36,489 nt of DNA from contig SVOM01000017.1 in assembly GCA_015066405.1 (NCBI GenBank), positions 1-36,489 of the forward strand, in the 5' to 3' direction. The position numbers were made by a program, and so were the translations under genes. The notes beneath the pieces are model-generated. The model made no database searches. It was not told where the DNA came from and worked only from the letters and a program-made list of their open reading frames with translations. Within the stretch, counting starts at the first letter, position 1. Each line of letters opens with the position of its first letter. This DNA is from Oscillospiraceae bacterium (GTDB taxonomy: Bacteria > Bacillota > Clostridia > Oscillospirales > Acutalibacteraceae). This document shows positions 15,809 through 24,296 of the stretch, piece by piece.

Positions 15809-16024
15809 TTATTTATATGGTTTACAGTTATCGGTTAAACCAACAATATAATCAATACTTGTGTTATAAAATTTTGCTAAGCGTATTAGTACTTCGATGG
15901 GAATATTTAAGTTACCCAATTCATAATCAGAATACGTTGTTTGGTGGATTTTTAAATATTCTGCCATATCTTTTTGTTTTATATCGCGATCTTCTCTTAA
16001 TTCTCTTACTCTTTTAAACAACAT
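15809..16024 (-). CDS. Small XRE-family transcriptional regulator
   Basis: 71 residues from the ATG at 16024, preceded by GGGGTG. Nearly the whole protein is one Cro/C1 helix-turn-helix: RVRELREDRDIKQKDMAEYL, then HQTTYSDYELGNLNIP and LIRLAKFYNTSIDYIVGLT. It lacks any sensor domain. It is divergent from the SLOG-domain gene and the gap between them holds two matching 17-base inverted repeats, so it is probably an autorepressor of both. Ligand or partner unknown; an interaction with the SLOG protein is speculation. Confidence 0.85.
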   Translation of the reverse strand: MLFKRVRELREDRDIKQKDMAEYLKIHQTTYSDYELGNLNIPIEVLIRLAKFYNTSIDYIVGLTDNCKPYK

Positions 16025-16050
16025 AATCACCCCACGCAAAAATTATGCAA

Positions 16051-16067
16051 TAAGGGAATATGCCTTA
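16051..16067. promoter_or_regulatory. Operator A of the XRE/SLOG pair
   Basis: Imperfect palindrome TAAGGGAATATGCCTTA directly before the -35 of the SLOG promoter. It matches operator B at 13 of 17 positions or better, with both outer arms (TAAGG/CCTTA) identical. Confidence 0.6.
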
Positions 16068-16096
16068 TTGACTTTTAAGGGAAATTCCCTTAAAAT
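16068..16096 (+). promoter_or_regulatory. Promoter of the SLOG-domain gene
   Basis: TTGACT (16068-16073) and TAAAAT (16091-16096) are exactly 17 bases apart. The spacer is almost wholly occupied by operator B, the classic layout for repression by steric block. The leader is very short, about 10-20 bases. Confidence 0.75.
16076..16092. promoter_or_regulatory. Operator B of the XRE/SLOG pair
   Basis: Perfect palindrome TAAGGGAAATTCCCTTA, part of a 23-base perfect palindrome (16073-16095) with an A at its centre. Its centre is 25 bases from that of operator A. Confidence 0.65.
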
Positions 16097-16112
16097 ATTT
16101 TTGGGCGGTGAG

Positions 16113-16574
16113 ATGTTAATTATGCTTAGTTGTACTTTTATAGGTCATAAAGATTGTTTAGATAATGTAAGCGATTTATTATATGCAGAGATAGAAAATT
16201 TGATTATAAAAGAAAATGTACGTAAGTTTTATGTAGGAACACATGGTAATTTCGATCGACTTGTATATAATGTCCTTTGTAAACTTGAATTGGTTTATAA
16301 TATAGAAAAAGTTGTGGTTTTGGCTTACATAAATCAAAGAAAGGAAACAGTTTATTACGATATTAAAAAAAGTCTTTTCCCTGAAGTTTTGGAACGAACA
16401 CCTTTAAGACTAGCTATTTATAAAAGGAACTGTTATATGATAGATAATTCTCAATTTGTGATTTGTTATATAAATAACACCTTTTCCAATACGTATACTT
16501 TTGTGAATCTTGCTATTAATAAGAAAAAAAGGGTTATAAATATAGGAGAGTATAATTTAAACGAATTAACATAA
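16113..16574 (+). CDS. SLOG-domain protein (DUF1273/YpsA-like)
   Basis: About 153 residues. The N-terminal LSCTFIGHKDC followed by an amphipathic segment and KFYVGTHGNFDRLVYNVL is the pattern of small SLOG (SMF/DprA-LOG) Rossmann-like proteins widespread in Firmicutes; these are thought to bind nucleotides or related ligands. Further family-like pieces are VVVLAYI, LRLAIYKRNCYMIDNSQFVICYI and KKKRVINI. The start could be ATG 16113 or ATG 16122; the GGCGGTGAG upstream fits the second slightly better. The gene is A/T-rich and, with its divergent XRE regulator, looks like a small independent accessory unit. Biochemical function is unknown. Confidence 0.75.
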   Translation: MLIMLSCTFIGHKDCLDNVSDLLYAEIENLIIKENVRKFYVGTHGNFDRLVYNVLCKLELVYNIEKVVVLAYINQRKETVYYDIKKSLFPEVLERTPLRLAIYKRNCYMIDNSQFVICYINNTFSNTYTFVNLAINKKKRVINIGEYNLNELT

Positions 16575-16584
16575 TTAAATTATA

Positions 16585-16617
16585 TTTTCAACAAATTTTT
16601 GTATAAATTGTTGAAAA
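16585..16617 (+). terminator. Inverted repeat after the SLOG gene, overlapping the uraA -35
   Basis: TTTTCAACAA and TTGTTGAAAA form ten-base perfect arms around a 13-base loop. There is no clear T run, so it may be a weak terminator or a protein-binding site on the uraA promoter. Confidence 0.4.
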
Positions 16618-16639
16618 TTGGAAAACAGTGTGATATAAT
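16611..16639 (+). promoter_or_regulatory. Promoter of uraA-upp
   Basis: TTGAAA (16611-16616) and TATAAT (16634-16639) with a 17-base spacer. The start would be near 16646, just before the attenuator hairpin. Confidence 0.75.
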
Positions 16640-16651
16640 ATTTGTCGATAT

Positions 16652-16710
16652 AGGTCAAAAGGAGGAAACCTAAAAATTTAAGGGTGTTTTATTCTTCTTT
16701 TGACCTTTTT
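16652..16710 (+). promoter_or_regulatory. Transcription attenuator in the uraA-upp leader
   Basis: AGGTCAAAAG (16652-16661) pairs with CTTTTGACCT (16697-16706), extendable to 15 pairs with G-T pairs, and is followed by TTTT. This is an intrinsic terminator between promoter and gene. A competing short hairpin TAGG...CCTA (16651-16672) would break it. I see no convincing PyrR-binding consensus. A U-rich stretch precedes the terminator, so UTP-dependent pausing is another possibility. Confidence 0.6.
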
Positions 16711-16738
16711 CACATTATTTAAATTGGAGGAATTCAAA

Positions 16739-18124
16739 ATGGCAAACAATCTCGTTTATGGCGTTAAAGACAAGCCAAAGTTTGGTCAAATGATAGTTTT
16801 TGCTTTCCAGCAGTTGCTCGCAATTATGGCAGCCACTATCGCTGTTCCCGCAATTGTTGGTAATGGTATGACCGCTTCTGCAGCACTTTTTGGCGCCGGT
16901 GTTGGTACTATCGTGTATCAGCTCTTCACTAAATTCCGCAGCCCCGTTTTCCTTGGCTCATCCTTCGCATTTATCGGCTCAATGGTTGCAGCCTTCGCAG
17001 GTGCCACATCTGCTTCCCTTGGCTTCTTAGGTATTATCCTTGGTGCCTTGTTCGCAGGTCTGGTTTATGTTGTTATCGCTATAGTTGTAAAACTTGTTGG
17101 CGTTAACTGGATTGACAAGCTTATGCCTGCCGCAGTTATCGGACCCACAGTTGCAATCATCGGTTTATCCTTGGCGGGTGCCGCTATTAAGGATGTATTC
17201 TCATACGGACCTCAGGATGGCAACGGCGCATTTATCATGAGCGGCTTTAGCTGGGTATCTCTTATTTGCGCGCTCGTTACCTTGCTTGTTGTAGTTCTTT
17301 GCTCAACCTATGGTAAGAAGATGGCTAAGCTCATCCCCTTTATTATAGGTATTCTTGCAGGCTATGTTGTTGCAGGAATATTCACAGCTATCGGCTTTGC
17401 AACAGGTAACGATGCTCTTAAAATTCTTGATTTAGCTCCCTTTAAGGCACTCGTTGCTGATGGTGTAACACTTAAAACCTTTGTTGCCGTACCCCAGTTT
17501 ACTTTTGCCGAAGCATTCAAGGGTGTGAAGGAATTTAGTTGGTCTTATGCAGCTACAGTAGCAGTGGCTTACGTTCCTGTTGCTTTCGTTGTTTTTGCTG
17601 AGCACCTTGCTGACCACAAAAACCTTTCTTCCATTATCGGCAGTGATTTAACAAAGGACCCCGGTCTTCATCGTACACTTCTTGGCGATGGTGTGGGTTC
17701 TGTTGCAGGTGCCTTCTTTGGCGGTTGCCCCAACACAACCTATGGTGAATCGGTTGGTTGCGTAGCTATCACACGAAACGCTTCGGTTGCTACCATTACA
17801 ACAACTGCTATTATGGCAATTCTTATCGCTTTCGTTTCACCATTTGTTGCATTCCTTGATTCAATTCCGGGTTGCGTAATGGGTGGTGTATGTATCACAC
17901 TTTACGGCTTTATCGCTGTTTCAGGTCTTAAGATGATTCAAAAGGTTGACCTTGAGGATAACGCAAACCTCTTTACCGTATCTGTTATTTTAATTGCAGG
18001 TATTGGTGGTATGGCAATGACTATCGGTAAAGTAACACTTACATCCATCGCTTGCGCACTTATCCTTGGTATCATCGTTAATGCCGTTCTTCACAACAAA
18101 AAGAAGACCGAGGTGGATGAATAA
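16739..18124 (+). CDS. uraA: Uracil permease (NCS2 family)
   Basis: Uracil:proton symporter of the nucleobase-cation symporter 2 family, 461 residues with about 14 membrane segments. The start ATG at 16739 has TTGGAGGAA upstream; the frame reads open to 16700 but that part overlaps the attenuator. NCS2-type features: [16 protein letters not shown] near the N-terminus, [12 protein letters not shown] (the region holding the conserved substrate glutamate in UraA) and [13 protein letters not shown] with a second glutamate. Its stop codon overlaps the upp start by one base, so it works with UPRT in uracil salvage. Confidence 0.92.
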   Translation: MANNLVYGVKDKPKFGQMIVFAFQQLLAIMAATIAVPAIVGNGMTASAALFGAGVGTIVYQLFTKFRSPVFLGSSFAFIGSMVAAFAGATSASLGFLGIILGALFAGLVYVVIAIVVKLVGVNWIDKLMPAAVIGPTVAIIGLSLAGAAIKDVFSYGPQDGNGAFIMSGFSWVSLICALVTLLVVVLCSTYGKKMAKLIPFIIGILAGYVVAGIFTAIGFATGNDALKILDLAPFKALVADGVTLKTFVAVPQFTFAEAFKGVKEFSWSYAATVAVAYVPVAFVVFAEHLADHKNLSSIIGSDLTKDPGLHRTLLGDGVGSVAGAFFGGCPNTTYGESVGCVAITRNASVATITTTAIMAILIAFVSPFVAFLDSIPGCVMGGVCITLYGFIAVSGLKMIQKVDLEDNANLFTVSVILIAGIGGMAMTIGKVTLTSIACALILGIIVNAVLHNKKKTEVDE

Positions 18125-18765
18125 TGAAAAATTACGATAATGTAGTAATTTTCAATCATCCGCTGATAAAACACAAAATTGCAATTCTGCGCGATGAAAA
18201 GACAAGCATGAAAGAGTTTCGCGAGTTGGTTGAAGAAATAACAACCCTTATGACCTACGAGTCATTAAAGAAAGGTGTTTACACAACCGAAATCGAGGTA
18301 AAAACTCCGCTTGAAACCTGCACACAGCAAATTGTAAAGGATGACTCGGTGGCTATAGTTCCGATTTTACGCGCGGGACTTGGTATGGTAAATGGTGTTC
18401 ACGTTTTGTTCCCGCTTGCAAAGGTTGGACATATCGGTATGTACCGTAACGAAGAAACACTTGAGCCCTGCGAGTATTACTGCAAATTGCCTGATGGAAT
18501 TGAAGATAAGCTCGTTCTCCTTGTAGACCCGATGTTAGCTACGGGCGGCAGCGCTTGTGATGCAATTGACTTGCTTAAAAAACGCGGCTGCAAGCACATT
18601 AAGTTTATGGCTATTATCGGTGCACCCGAGGGTGTTTCCAAGGTGGCTGAAGCGCATCCGGATGTTGATATTTATGTATCTACACTTGATAGATGCTTAA
18701 ATGAGAATGGCTATATTCTTCCCGGTCTTGGAGACGCAGGAGATAGACTTTTCGGCACAAAATAA
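18124..18765 (+). CDS. upp: Uracil phosphoribosyltransferase
   Basis: Makes UMP from uracil and PRPP in the cytoplasm. 213 residues. The PRPP-binding loop [15 protein letters not shown] is at 135-149, the N-terminal [17 protein letters not shown] and [10 protein letters not shown] (80-89) are family signatures, and the uracil-binding tail [20 protein letters not shown] is intact. Start overlaps the uraA stop (TAATG). The pair forms a compact uptake-and-trap module. Confidence 0.96.
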   Translation: MKNYDNVVIFNHPLIKHKIAILRDEKTSMKEFRELVEEITTLMTYESLKKGVYTTEIEVKTPLETCTQQIVKDDSVAIVPILRAGLGMVNGVHVLFPLAKVGHIGMYRNEETLEPCEYYCKLPDGIEDKLVLLVDPMLATGGSACDAIDLLKKRGCKHIKFMAIIGAPEGVSKVAEAHPDVDIYVSTLDRCLNENGYILPGLGDAGDRLFGTK

Positions 18766-18774
18766 AAAGCATAA

Positions 18775-18807
18775 AAAAATCGGCAGTTCATTTGAACTGC
18801 CGATTTT
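18775..18807. terminator. Bidirectional terminator between upp and rubrerythrin
   Basis: A 16-pair stem (core TCGGCAGTTCA/TGAACTGCCGA) with flanking A and T runs on both sides; serves both converging units. Confidence 0.88.
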
Positions 18808-18815
18808 TGTTTTTA

Positions 18816-19352
18816 TTAATAATTTTCTTTCTTAATTTCAAAGTAGGCCTGCGGATGAGCGCATACAGGGCAAACCTCGGGAGAAGCCTTGCCGATGTGG
18901 ATGTGTCCACAGTTAGAGCACTGCCAAATCATATCGTTATCGCGTGAGAATACGATACCGCCCTGAACGTTGGCGAGCAATTTTAAATATCTCTCTTCGT
19001 GCTCTTTTTCGATTTTAGCAACACCTTCAAAAAGGTCTGCAATGTGGTCGAAGCCTTCTTCTCTGGCGGTTTTGGCAAAAGAAGCGTACATATCGGTCCA
19101 CTCGTAATTCTCGCCTTCCGCTGCAAGCTTTAGGTTGGTAGCAGTATCAGAAATGCCGCCGTTTAAAAGCTTAAACCAAATTTTTGCGTGTTCCTTTTCG
19201 TTGTTGGCGGTTTCCTCGAAAATTTTGGCGATTTGTACGTATCCATCCTTCTTTGCTTTGGATGCAAAGTAGGTGTACTTGTTTCTCGCCTCTGATTCGC
19301 CGGCAAATGCCGCCATTAAGTTTGCCTCGGTTTTTGAACCTTTAAGTTCCAT
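18816..19352 (-). CDS. rbr: Rubrerythrin
   Basis: Non-haem di-iron peroxidase that protects anaerobes from hydrogen peroxide. 178 residues from the ATG at 19352, which has GGAGGTAA upstream. An N-terminal ferritin-like four-helix domain holds iron ligands such as E19, E52/H55 (NEKEH) and E115/H118 (IEKEH). The C-terminal rubredoxin-like domain has CSNC (C145, C148) and CPVC (C161, C164). Domain order and length are standard. Thirty bases separate the membrane-protein gene upstream from the region before rbr, so read-through from it is possible. Confidence 0.95.
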   Translation of the reverse strand: MELKGSKTEANLMAAFAGESEARNKYTYFASKAKKDGYVQIAKIFEETANNEKEHAKIWFKLLNGGISDTATNLKLAAEGENYEWTDMYASFAKTAREEGFDHIADLFEGVAKIEKEHEERYLKLLANVQGGIVFSRDNDMIWQCSNCGHIHIGKASPEVCPVCAHPQAYFEIKKENY

Positions 19353-19397
19353 AGTAATTACCTCCATTTTTTATTATTGTATGATAAAAATTTTATT

Positions 19398-20210
19398 TTA
19401 TAAATCAAATTCAATTTCATCTGCAAAAGGGGTAGTGGCTTTTATTTTGCGGTTGTAGTTATCAATTGCCGCAGTGCAGTGCACCACGTAACACATTATA
19501 ACATATGGTGCTGTAAAAACAATAGGTACTGCAAGTAATGACAGTAAAATCCAACCTAACAGCGAGAAAAACAAGCCCACAAAACCCGTTATGCTGTATT
19601 TTGCAACCTTTTTAGATAGCAAAACCGCTTCCATTATATTTATGTTATCATTTTGCACGAAAATATACATACACAAATAGTGGCGCAAAATAATGTAGAT
19701 TAAAACAGCAACCGCTATACCGCGCAAAAATGTGCCAAACACCCATAGATTACTAAACCATATCGGCATACCGCTTTCCATAAAAAAGGGCAACTTGCCC
19801 GAAGCCAAAACCTCAATGATTATTGAGGGTAAAAATAGCAGGAGTGCTATAAGCGCAAACTTTGAAATAAGAACAATGCAAAACTGCGTAACCTTTGTTA
19901 AATGCCTAACAGAAGAATAATAGTAGAAAACCGTGTATAAATCGGTGTCGGTATCACAAAGTATACAGCGGAAAACACGTAGAACACCGAGCAGTAACGG
20001 GAAGCCGAGTGCAACCGAGAAAAACACCGTCAGCACCGTTAAAACAACAAAGGGTATACCTGACGGGAATAACGGGTATAGCAGGGAATAAATTATCGCC
20101 ATAAAAAAAGCAAAAAACACAAAAATCATAACCGCCGAAATAGCGAGCGGCCATTTGCCTGCAAGTAAGCCTTTTGCTTCCTTTTTAACAGTTTTGCTGT
20201 TTGGTAACAC
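19398..20210 (-). CDS. Six-helix membrane protein, DUF975-like, function unknown
   Basis: 270 residues starting at a GTG with AAAGGAGGG upstream. The N-terminus KTVKKEAKGLLAGKWPLAI resembles the opening of DUF975 proteins, followed by hydrophobic segments near 23-45, 50-77, 108-132, 155-180, 205-225 and 228-250. The C-terminal tail is acidic. No catalytic motif is visible. It follows pcrA by 49 bases on the same strand and precedes rbr. DUF975 membership is a tentative reading. Confidence 0.6.
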   Translation of the reverse strand: MLPNSKTVKKEAKGLLAGKWPLAISAVMIFVFFAFFMAIIYSLLYPLFPSGIPFVVLTVLTVFFSVALGFPLLLGVLRVFRCILCDTDTDLYTVFYYYSSVRHLTKVTQFCIVLISKFALIALLLFLPSIIIEVLASGKLPFFMESGMPIWFSNLWVFGTFLRGIAVAVLIYIILRHYLCMYIFVQNDNINIMEAVLLSKKVAKYSITGFVGLFFSLLGWILLSLLAVPIVFTAPYVIMCYVVHCTAAIDNYNRKIKATTPFADEIEFDL

Positions 20211-20259
20211 TCTTATCCCTCCTTTATGTGATATTATATCACGATTTTTCGATAAAAAG

Positions 20260-22605
20260 TTAAATAATTTTTAATTTTGCGTAATTTGCCATCAGTTTTT
20301 TTGTGCCAACCTTTTTAAAGTTGATTTCAAGAAGCGAATCTTCGCCCATAATGTTAACCGAGAGTATTACACCTTCGCCAAAGGTATTGTGTTCAACATT
20401 CATACCGATAGCATATTTGTTGGTATCCTTAGGTCTCGCTGTGGTAAAACGCGGTGCGCTGTGTCCGTAAGATTGGGTAGAGGCCGATATAGTGCGGCGC
20501 TCCCCATAGCCGCCTGCAGCGTATGCCGAAAATGCATTTTTCGGGCGGCTGACTTCACAAAATTCCTCGGGAACTTCACGTAAAAAACGGGAGGGCACAT
20601 TGCGAACAGTGCTACCGAAAAGTAAACGGCAGGTGGTGTTGGTTATTGTGAGCTCGCGTTTTGCTCTTGTTATTGCAACATAAGCCAGACGGCGCTCTTC
20701 CTCTATTGCCTCGGGGCCATCATAAATTGACTGGTGTCCCGGGAAAATGCCTTCTTCCATACCGCTTATAAACACCTTGTTAAACTCAAGTCCCTTTGCC
20801 GAGTGTATTGTCATAAGTGTTACCTTGTCATCACTGTCCATTGAGTCAAGGTCGGTAACAAGTGCAATTTCTTCTAAAAAGCCCGAAAGGGTGGGGGTCT
20901 CATTTTCAAGTTCGTACATAACGATATTGGAAGCAAATTCGTTTATGTTATCAACTCGGTCCTGCTCTTCCTCGCCCGCGGCTTTTAAGGCGGCAAGATA
21001 TCCCGTTTTATCGAGCATATTTTCAAATAACTCGTGTATTGATACTCGTTGTGCCTCGGCACGCAATTCATCAATAACCTCACAAAATTGCTTTATTTTA
21101 GCGGCGGCGCGCGAAAGCATAGGATACTCATCGGCATTTTTAAGCACCTCATAAAGCGATAATCCCAAGCTGTCCGAAATTTGCGAGGCGTTATCTATGG
21201 TTGTACCACCAATGCTGCGCTTTGGTTCATTTATAATTCGTTTGAGCCGCAAATCATCATACGGATTGCTAATGATATGTAAATATGCCAAGACATCCTT
21301 GATTTCTTTTCTCTCAAAGAACTTTGTACCACCGATAACGCGGTAGGAGATACCGCTTCGAGCAAACACATTTTCAAGTGCGTTTGACTGCGCGTTCATA
21401 CGGTAAAGCACTGCGTGGTCGGAAAATTTATCGCCACCACGCACATTTTCAAGTATTTTATCGGCAATAAACGATGCCTCGCTCTTTTCATCAGGTGCGG
21501 TGTGCAAAACAACCTTTTTGCCTTGTCCGTTTTCGGTCCATAAATTTTTACCCTTGCGGCCTTTATTGTTCTTGATTACGGCATTGGCAACATCCAAAAT
21601 ATTTCCTGTTGAACGGTAATTTTGTTCAAGCCGTATAACCCGAGCATTGCGATATTCATCTTCAAAATTCAAAATGTTTTCAATAGTAGCTCCGCGGAAA
21701 TGGTAGATACTTTGGTCATCATCGCCCACAACACAAATATTTTTGTATTTATCGGCAAGCAAGCTAATAAGCACGTACTGCGCGTGGTTGGTATCTTGAT
21801 ATTCATCTACCATTATGTAGCGGAATTTCTCTTGATAATAATCTAAAACATCGGGATTTTCACGGAATAATTTAACGGTGTTGTTTATCATATCGTCAAA
21901 ATCCATAGCATCGTTATTTATCATTTTGATAGCATATTTTTTGTAGATTTTTGCCACACTGCCATCTCTGAAATTGGTGTTAATTTTAGAAAATTCTTCG
22001 GGGGTTATGAGCCTGTCCTTAGCGTGCGAAATTGCCGATAAAACCGCCTTTACGGGCAGCATTTTTTCATCAATTCCGTCATTTTTCATTATCTCTTTTA
22101 TGAGCTTTTTTTGGTCATCAGTATCATAAATTGTAAAATGGGAGGTATAGCCGATTCTATCGGCAAAACGGCGCAAAATTTTGCCGCAAACCGAGTGGAA
22201 TGTGCCCGCCCATATATCGTTGGCCTGGTCCCCGAGCTTAGCGGCAATACGCTCTTTTAATTCATTTGCCGCCTTGTTTGTAAATGTAATGGCAAGTATC
22301 TGCCACGGCTTTGCAGGATTTTTTGCAAAATGATAGCCATCAATTTCTTCGGTGTCGCCATTTAAAAAAGCATTGGCCTCGTTTATTGCAATATCACTCA
22401 AAAACGGCTCATCGGCGCATTTGTAGGCACTGCCGTATTTTACAAGACAAGCAATACGGTTAACAAGCACGGTGGTTTTTCCGCTGCCCGCACCCGCAAG
22501 CACCAAAACAGGACCATCAGTTGCAGTAACGGCCCGAAGCTGCATATTATTCATTCTGTTAAAATCTTTTTCAATAACTCTATCTCTAAGTCCTGCGTTT
22601 GTCAT
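20260..22605 (-). CDS. pcrA: ATP-dependent DNA helicase PcrA/UvrD
   Basis: Superfamily 1A 3'-5' helicase for repair and rolling-circle replication. 781 residues from the ATG at 22605, which has GGAGTG six bases upstream. Walker A AGAGSGKT at about 37-44, motif Ia [15 protein letters not shown], motif [12 protein letters not shown], motif [16 protein letters not shown], motif [10 protein letters not shown], motif [26 protein letters not shown] and motif [17 protein letters not shown]. The tail ends with the PcrA-type Tudor-like segment [15 protein letters not shown]. An insertion near 58-100 (after Walker A) is longer than in Bacillus PcrA. It is divergent from asnS. Confidence 0.95.
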   Translation of the reverse strand: MTNAGLRDRVIEKDFNRMNNMQLRAVTATDGPVLVLAGAGSGKTTVLVNRIACLVKYGSAYKCADEPFLSDIAINEANAFLNGDTEEIDGYHFAKNPAKPWQILAITFTNKAANELKERIAAKLGDQANDIWAGTFHSVCGKILRRFADRIGYTSHFTIYDTDDQKKLIKEIMKNDGIDEKMLPVKAVLSAISHAKDRLITPEEFSKINTNFRDGSVAKIYKKYAIKMINNDAMDFDDMINNTVKLFRENPDVLDYYQEKFRYIMVDEYQDTNHAQYVLISLLADKYKNICVVGDDDQSIYHFRGATIENILNFEDEYRNARVIRLEQNYRSTGNILDVANAVIKNNKGRKGKNLWTENGQGKKVVLHTAPDEKSEASFIADKILENVRGGDKFSDHAVLYRMNAQSNALENVFARSGISYRVIGGTKFFERKEIKDVLAYLHIISNPYDDLRLKRIINEPKRSIGGTTIDNASQISDSLGLSLYEVLKNADEYPMLSRAAAKIKQFCEVIDELRAEAQRVSIHELFENMLDKTGYLAALKAAGEEEQDRVDNINEFASNIVMYELENETPTLSGFLEEIALVTDLDSMDSDDKVTLMTIHSAKGLEFNKVFISGMEEGIFPGHQSIYDGPEAIEEERRLAYVAITRAKRELTITNTTCRLLFGSTVRNVPSRFLREVPEEFCEVSRPKNAFSAYAAGGYGERRTISASTQSYGHSAPRFTTARPKDTNKYAIGMNVEHNTFGEGVILSVNIMGEDSLLEINFKKVGTKKLMANYAKLKII

Positions 22606-22628
22606 TAAATTCACTCCATTACCCAAAT

Positions 22629-22657
22629 ATTTTACAATATTATTTAAAATATATCAA
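22629..22657 (-). promoter_or_regulatory. Promoter of pcrA
   Basis: On the minus strand TTGATA (22657-22652) and TAAAAT (22634-22629) are 17 bases apart. It is back to back with the asnS promoter. Confidence 0.6.
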
Positions 22658-22665
22658 TATTGAAA

Positions 22666-22693
22666 TTGACCTTTTTGAAAAAATGTGTATAAT
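22666..22693 (+). promoter_or_regulatory. Promoter of asnS
   Basis: TTGACC (22666-22671) and TATAAT (22688-22693) with a 16-base spacer and TG before the -10. The leader is about 15-20 bases, so there is no T-box. Confidence 0.7.
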
Positions 22694-22715
22694 AGGTTTG
22701 TTAGGAGTTGTTAGT

Positions 22716-24110
22716 ATGAAACGAACCGAGATAGTAAATTTACTAAAAAACACTCAAGATTTTGATAAGGCGACTGTTACTGTTTGCGGTTGGGTGCGCA
22801 CCATCCGTCAATCTAAAAATATAGCATTTATGGAGATTAATGACGGTAGCGGTTTTAAGGGCTTGCAGGTAGTGCTTGATAAAGAAAGCCTTGCAAATTT
22901 TGATGAGATAATAGCGCAAAATGTAGGCGCCGCAGTAAGCGTTGAGGGCGTTTTGGTGGCAACACCCGAAATGAAACAGCCGTGTGAACTGCAGGCAAGG
23001 ACTGTAGTTGTTGAGGGCGCATCAAGCCCCGAATATCCGCTTCAAAAGAAGCGTCATTCACTTGAATTCTTGCGTACAATTCAGCATCTTCGCCCGCGTA
23101 CAAACACCTTTTCGGCGGCTTTCCGTGTGAGAAGTGTTGCGGCTTATGCTATTCATAAATTTTTCCAAGAGCGCGGCTTTATTTATGCGCATACTCCGCT
23201 TATTACATCAAGCGATGCCGAGGGTGCGGGAGAAATGTTCCGTGTAACAACATTGCCCGCTGAAAATCCGCCTATGACCGAGGACGGCAATGTAGATTTT
23301 ACCGAGGACTTTTTCGGCAAACCCACATCGCTCACCGTTTCGGGTCAGTTAGAGGCCGAGTGTATGGCATTGGCATTTGGCAAGGTTTACACCTTTGGTC
23401 CAACATTCCGTGCAGAAAAATCATACACCGCACGCCACGCGGCAGAGTTCTGGATGATTGAGCCCGAAATCGCGTTTGCCGATTTGGCCGAGGATATGGA
23501 GCTTGCACGTGATATGCTCAAATACGTTCTTAAATTTGTGGTAGATAATTGCCCCGATGAGCTTAATTTCTTTGAACAGCATTTTGAAGCGGGACTTCGC
23601 GATAAATTAAACTCGGTAATCAATGCTGATTTTGCTACAGTTACTTATACTGATGCCGTAAAAATGCTTGAAGAGAGCGGCCATAAATTCCAGTATCCTG
23701 TTTCTTGGGGATGCGATTTGCAAACCGAGCACGAGCGTTATTTAACCGAGGAAATATTCAAAAAACCCGTGTTTGTTACCAATTATCCAAAGGAAATCAA
23801 GGCATTTTATATGCGCCTTAATGATGACGGCAAAACCGTTGCGGCGGTTGACGTGTTGGTGCCCGGTATCGGCGAGATTATCGGCGGTAGCCAAAGAGAA
23901 GAGCGCATAGATTTGTTAATGGAGCGCATTAAGGAAATCGGCGCCGACCCGAAGGATTACGACTGGTATTTAGACCTTCGCCGTTTTGGTGGAGCGCGTC
24001 ATGCGGGCTTCGGTCTTGGCTTTGAGCGACTGATTATGTATATGACAGGTATTCAAAACATCCGCGATGTATTGCCCTTCCCGAGAACTACCGGTTACGC
24101 TGAATTCTAA
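22716..24110 (+). CDS. asnS: Asparaginyl-tRNA synthetase
   Basis: Class IIb aminoacyl-tRNA synthetase charging tRNA-Asn, 464 residues. The ATG at 22716 has TTAGGAG upstream; the reading frame is open further upstream, but that part spans the promoter. N-terminal OB-fold anticodon-binding domain (about 18-105), then motif 2 region [25 protein letters not shown] (key residues: the FRAE arginine and RHxAEFW), and motif 3 GFGLGFERL near the C-terminus. The C-terminal [10 protein letters not shown] is typical of AsnRS. It is a single-gene unit ended by a terminator. Confidence 0.95.
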   Translation: MKRTEIVNLLKNTQDFDKATVTVCGWVRTIRQSKNIAFMEINDGSGFKGLQVVLDKESLANFDEIIAQNVGAAVSVEGVLVATPEMKQPCELQARTVVVEGASSPEYPLQKKRHSLEFLRTIQHLRPRTNTFSAAFRVRSVAAYAIHKFFQERGFIYAHTPLITSSDAEGAGEMFRVTTLPAENPPMTEDGNVDFTEDFFGKPTSLTVSGQLEAECMALAFGKVYTFGPTFRAEKSYTARHAAEFWMIEPEIAFADLAEDMELARDMLKYVLKFVVDNCPDELNFFEQHFEAGLRDKLNSVINADFATVTYTDAVKMLEESGHKFQYPVSWGCDLQTEHERYLTEEIFKKPVFVTNYPKEIKAFYMRLNDDGKTVAAVDVLVPGIGEIIGGSQREERIDLLMERIKEIGADPKDYDWYLDLRRFGGARHAGFGLGFERLIMYMTGIQNIRDVLPFPRTTGYAEF

Positions 24111-24118
24111 TAAAATTT

Positions 24119-24144
24119 AACCCGACCAAACGGTCGGGTTTTTT
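24119..24144 (+). terminator. Terminator of asnS
   Basis: Stem AACCCGACC/GGTCGGGTT with loop AAAC, then a T run. Confidence 0.9.
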
Positions 24145-24183
24145 GTTTAAAATTTTTCGGTTATGCCTATACTATATTTGTAC

Positions 24184-24213
24184 TTGACAATAGGGTACTT
24201 TAAATTGTACAAT
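24184..24213 (+). promoter_or_regulatory. Promoter of the rnj operon
   Basis: TTGACA (24184-24189) and TACAAT (24208-24213) with an 18-base spacer. The leader is about 75 bases and A/T-rich with no clear structure. Confidence 0.6.
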
Positions 24214-24296
24214 GTATAGTGATTAATTGTATTATTTTATAGAATTTAATATTAATATAATATACATAACGAAATTTTATTGGAGGAAAAATTTTA

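Noticed and set aside
22599-22715. Longer N-terminus of AsnRS from an upstream frame
   Set aside because: The extra part spans the asnS and pcrA promoters and has no AsnRS similarity; ATG 22716 has a good ribosome site.
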